Shown piece by piece: positions 6,688 through 8,916 of a stretch of DNA of 8,916 bases. The DNA is from a bacterium (GTDB lineage: Bacteria; B130-G9). The position numbers were made by a program, and so were the translations under genes. The stretch is from contig JAGHCW010000175.1 of NCBI GenBank assembly GCA_021160245.1, positions 1-8,916 of the forward strand. Reading direction: 5' to 3'. Every line of letters starts with the position of its first letter. The stretch's first letter is position 1. The notes under the pieces were generated by a model, which was not told the origin of the DNA, did no database searches, and was given only the letters and a program-made list of their open reading frames with translations.

Positions 6688-7332
6688 CTACTTGCAGCCA
6701 GACTTAGAAGCGCCGCCCGAGCAACACCCGCCGGACACAGGTCGAGACGACGCCACAACGGCCTTCAACAGCGCGTCCTTGCTGATCCTGTGGCCTGAGA
6801 TGACGTTTGAGCCTCGTCCCTTATACATGGTAATGATCGTCGGAGTCCCGTTCTGTCTCACCATCCGGGCATAATCTCGCGAGGCCTCGCTCAGCAGAAA
6901 CGTTCTTACCCGTATTCCGCGCGATGAAACCGCCGATGTCGCCTCATTCAGCGCTTGCTCGATCCTCGCCATCTCGGCGTCATCTTCCGCCGGCAGAACG
7001 ACGAAAACGGCTTCAGTGGTGGCAGCGGCCGTGTTCAGCTCCGCCAACGAATTCAGGGCGCCCCATTCGTTCGACGTTTGCGAGGCCTGCCCCGGCCTGG
7101 GCTGACTGACCTGATTAAGCGTGGAGGAGTAGTTAGCCTGACCCTTTTGGGCTTCTGTCACCCCAGTTATGGAGAGACGGGCCGCCACGACGCCGACCGC
7201 GACGAGAAGTACAATGCCGCAGATGAAAAACTTGACCCGCCGTCCACTTCCTGAAGCGGGGCTCTGACAGCTGCATTCTGGCCCACAGCATTCCTCGGCT
7301 CCCTCTAATTCATCCTTCTCTTCTTCGCTCAT
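6688..7332 (-). CDS. membrane-anchored thioredoxin-fold protein with cysteine-rich ends and no CxxC
   Basis: The 214-residue protein starts with an acidic segment carrying a cysteine cluster, CCGPECSC (C15, C16, C20, C22). A membrane helix follows (about 33-51), then a Gln/Ser-rich linker (60-100) and a thioredoxin-like domain (107-195) with an AVFVVLPAEDDAEM first strand and turn, and NGTPTII carrying the likely cis-proline (T163-P164). It ends in GGCCSGGASKSGC (C203, C204, C213). At the position where thioredoxins have CxxC, this protein has A-E-D-D. It may therefore bind rather than reduce, with the cysteine clusters chelating As(III) or Hg(II), or the tail cysteines may substitute for the missing active site. 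Topology, by positive charges RR at 31-32, suggests the N-terminal cysteines are cytoplasmic and the domain with its tail outside. The ATG at 7332 has AAAGGA about ten bases upstream. It follows hgcB by 121 bp and precedes the ArsG-like gene by 12 bases. I do not recognise a named family; the fold assignment is by pattern. Confidence 0.75.
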   Translation of the reverse strand: MSEEEKDELEGAEECCGPECSCQSPASGSGRRVKFFICGIVLLVAVGVVAARLSITGVTEAQKGQANYSSTLNQVSQPRPGQASQTSNEWGALNSLAELNTAAATTEAVFVVLPAEDDAEMARIEQALNEATSAVSSRGIRVRTFLLSEASRDYARMVRQNGTPTIITMYKGRGSNVISGHRISKDALLKAVVASSRPVSGGCCSGGASKSGCK

Positions 7333-7408
7333 CGCTCAAACATCCTTTCATCTTCATTCGAAGTGTTCACAATCACACACAATTACAGCGCTCTATAGCT
7401 CATGGTTT

Positions 7409-7429
7409 GCCGGCCTTTATGTCGGCGGC
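7409..7429 (-). other. weak hairpin between hgcB and the thioredoxin-fold gene
   Basis: In the 121-bp gap after hgcB, GCCGCC and GGCCGGC arms pair over six base pairs with one bulged base around an eight-base loop. No U-run follows, so it is not a standard rho-independent terminator. It could stabilise or process the hgcAB transcript, or it could be chance. Confidence 0.15.
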
Positions 7430-7453
7430 GCGGACATATCAATCTGACGAGTC

Positions 7454-7786
7454 TCAATCGCTCTTCTTGTCGCCGCAACAGCAACCACATGAGGGCTCTC
7501 TATGCAGCAAGGCGGCGATGATTATCGCGGATGCGCAGCCAACACCGGCATCAACGAAGATAGCCTCAACAGGACAGTTCAACGCACAGGCTCCACACTC
7601 CATACAGGCGTCGTGATCGATTACAGTGGCTTTGCCGCTGTCCACCGCGAAGACCTCGTGCGGGCAAACCTGTGTGCAAGTCCCGCACCCAATGCACTTT
7701 TGGGTGTCTAAAGACAGTGACACATCTTTCGACAGATAACGAGGTTTACTCATACTACCCTCAGTGCAACATACCTGCGCCTTCAT
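7454..7786 (-). CDS. hgcB: HgcB, mercury-methylation 2x[4Fe-4S] ferredoxin
   Basis: This 110-residue ferredoxin is the electron donor of the mercury-methylation pair; it is thought to reduce the corrinoid cobalt of HgcA and to handle Hg(II). Two [4Fe-4S] motifs are visible: CIGCGTCTQVCP (residues 31-42) and CMECGACALNCP (61-72), the second with the MECGACALNCPV wording typical of HgcB. A further conserved cysteine follows in DAGVGCAS (about residue 84), equivalent to the single conserved cysteine after the second cluster in characterised HgcB. The C-terminus ends in SCGCCCGDKKSD, matching the required vicinal cysteine pair with extra cysteines. The frame starts with ATG at 7786, overlapping the hgcA stop in ATGA with AAGGG upstream; this 4-base overlap suggests translational coupling. 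A second ATG at 7753 with GAGGG five bases upstream is a credible alternative and would remove an N-terminal segment that contains another CC pair. HgcB specificity over a generic ferredoxin is secured by the adjacent hgcA. Confidence 0.95.
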   Translation of the reverse strand: MKAQVCCTEGSMSKPRYLSKDVSLSLDTQKCIGCGTCTQVCPHEVFAVDSGKATVIDHDACMECGACALNCPVEAIFVDAGVGCASAIIIAALLHREPSCGCCCGDKKSD

Positions 7787-8901
7787 ACAACGCCCTTCAC
7801 AATCAACAGGGCAACGCCCAGGAAGGCCGCCGCAAGCTGCACAGGCGCTGCTATTCTCACCTCGCGCCTCACCCCGGAGAATGATGTATAGGTTGAGGCG
7901 CCAGTGAAGAGCATGGCGGCGAAACTGATAGCAGCAGGGATAAGAAATAGCAATGCGAGGCCCGTTAGCCAGCTGTCAAATAGTCCGGGGCTGACCAGTT
8001 CATATCCGACCAGGAGCAGCACTACGGCTAGACCAACCCACGCCCCTTTAAGCGCGAATGCCCGTCCCGGGAGCCACGGCAGCAGAATCGGAGTTATGGA
8101 CAAAGCTGCCCAGAACGCGCCGTACTTCAGCACGGTAGAGCCGATGCCAATGGAAAGGGCTCGTTCGATCGAGAATAACCCGGGCCCAAACCCGGCTATC
8201 AAGAGGCGGATGACCGCGATCAAGATGACGAATTTGGCAAATATCATGAGCTCAGTCGGGACTAGAACCAGGCGATCTCGAAGAGCGAATCTCACGCGCC
8301 GCATCTCCGGCGTCGCGGTGATCCCCGCCTCAAGAAACGCTGGTATGTCGTGGGCTCGCACGGGCCCGAAGACTACTGAAAAGCCTGTGCGGCGCTTCAC
8401 TTCGTGTCCGCAGACGCCGGCCGCGCCGAGCTGAGGCACGATGAGCTTGCGCTGCGACACGATCTCAGGCAGCCGCGTCTGTTCGAGGCGATTGACGAGC
8501 TCGTCCGTTCCAAAAGTGCCCTTACCGGCAGCACACCAGACGTTTATGCCCTTTGTGTCAAGAACCATTATCCAGGCGTCAAGACCGCTCAGTTCAGAAC
8601 GCAGCCGGTCGAAGCTCATCTTGTAGTTTGCCGAGACGAAGACTAGCGAATCCGGTCCAGAATTCCCTACCGCATATAGCCCCGGCTTCACCCTATAACG
8701 CATCCGGCCAATGGCGCACCTCTTCATGAAGCCGCCGAGATGATCTCTAAATTGCAGCCGTGTTGACACTTGCGGCACGTCGCCAACGACAGTTTTGATG
8801 AAGTCCTTCACCCAAGGCGGCTTCTCCTCATAGAACACACTTGGCGACGGGCAGCAACAGCCAGCGCCGGATGATGGCTCACGCTGATCGGGCCCGGTCA
8901 C
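7783..8901 (-). CDS. hgcA: HgcA, mercury-methylation corrinoid protein
   Basis: HgcA transfers a methyl group from a corrinoid cofactor to Hg(II), giving methylmercury; its corrinoid domain resembles CdhD/CFeSP of the acetyl-CoA pathway. The diagnostic cap-helix motif NVWCAAGK is at residues 120-127, with C123 as the cysteine that coordinates cobalt. Around it are other HgcA-typical stretches: VKPGLYAVG (71-79), SANYKMSFD (90-98), QRKLIVPQLGAAGV (150-163) and VVFGPVRAHDIPAFL (176-190). The C-terminal half has five hydrophobic helices near 215-236, 255-276, 284-304, 310-334 and 351-369, as expected. The length of 372 residues is normal. The start is taken as GTG at 8901 with GGAGA about eight bases upstream, but the frame stays open for the last five codons to the window edge, so a slightly earlier start cannot be excluded. 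An unusual N-terminal GCCCP triplet of cysteines (15-17) precedes the corrinoid domain. It is first in the visible operon and overlaps hgcB by four bases; its promoter lies outside the window. Confidence 0.97.
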   Translation of the reverse strand: MTGPDQREPSSGAGCCCPSPSVFYEEKPPWVKDFIKTVVGDVPQVSTRLQFRDHLGGFMKRCAIGRMRYRVKPGLYAVGNSGPDSLVFVSANYKMSFDRLRSELSGLDAWIMVLDTKGINVWCAAGKGTFGTDELVNRLEQTRLPEIVSQRKLIVPQLGAAGVCGHEVKRRTGFSVVFGPVRAHDIPAFLEAGITATPEMRRVRFALRDRLVLVPTELMIFAKFVILIAVIRLLIAGFGPGLFSIERALSIGIGSTVLKYGAFWAALSITPILLPWLPGRAFALKGAWVGLAVVLLLVGYELVSPGLFDSWLTGLALLFLIPAAISFAAMLFTGASTYTSFSGVRREVRIAAPVQLAAAFLGVALLIVKGVV

Positions 8902-8916
8902 TCCGTTGCTCTCCGC

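Noticed and set aside
7363-7378. GTGT...ACAC inverted repeat upstream of the thioredoxin-fold gene, considered as an operator
   Set aside because: The arms are only four bases in a CA-rich stretch and do not match ArsR, Fnr or Crp sites well.
7904-8434. A 176-codon open frame on the plus strand
   Set aside because: It lies entirely opposite hgcA, which has unambiguous family motifs; its translation is low-complexity, rich in Arg/Ser/Pro, and has no recognisable domain.
7783-8901. CdhD/CFeSP acetyl-CoA pathway subunit instead of HgcA
   Set aside because: The NVWCAAGK motif, five C-terminal membrane helices and overlapping HgcB are specific to the mercury-methylation pair; CdhD lacks the membrane domain.
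1-8916. CRISPR array, tRNA or insertion sequence
   Set aside because: No regularly spaced repeats, cloverleaf-like segments, transposase motifs or terminal inverted repeats were seen.

Overview
The window comes from an anaerobic bacterium of moderate GC content; I cannot name the phylum. Two things point to an anaerobe: a mercury-methylation pair (hgcAB) at the right end, and an oxygen-sensitive Fe-S activator of the 2-hydroxyacyl-CoA dehydratase type at the left end. Every gene I accept lies on the minus strand, so transcription runs from high to low coordinates. Both edges are cut: the left-hand gene runs off position 1, and hgcA starts within about 15 bases of the right edge.

In transcription order, region 8901-7454 holds hgcA (corrinoid methyltransferase with the NVWCAAGK cap-helix motif and five C-terminal membrane helices) and hgcB (2x[4Fe-4S] ferredoxin with a cysteine-rich tail). 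They overlap by four bases. After a 121-bp gap comes a tightly packed arsenic/thiol block at 7332-4119: a membrane-anchored thioredoxin-fold protein with cysteine-rich ends but no CxxC, a CcdA/ArsG-like six-helix membrane protein, an Acr3 arsenite permease, and an ArsF-like membrane-anchored thioredoxin-like protein with CxxC. A 270-bp gap follows, containing a good -10 box and a possible leaderless 30-residue membrane peptide. Next come a 77-residue CPNC thioredoxin-like protein (ArsE-like candidate) and a second ArsF-like protein in which both CxxC cysteines have become serines.

After another 143-bp gap there is a CDF-family metal efflux protein (2901-1903). Then comes a gene-poor, lower-GC stretch of about 417 bp (1486-1902). 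The window ends in the first 495 codons of a large tandem-domain BadF/HgdC-type dehydratase activator (1485 to beyond 1).

The inferred theme is soft-metal(loid) handling. Mercury is methylated by HgcAB. Trivalent arsenic is exported by Acr3. A cluster of membrane-tethered thioredoxin-like proteins is fed or partnered by a CcdA-like thiol relay, and a metal cation exporter lies downstream. Neighbouring cysteines recur in HgcA, HgcB and the thioredoxin-fold protein. No ArsR regulator or ArsC arsenate reductase is visible. The most unusual elements are the physical linkage of hgcAB to an arsEFG/acr3-like block, the cysteine-free ArsF paralogue, the CxxC-less thioredoxin-fold protein, and the putative leaderless micro-ORF.
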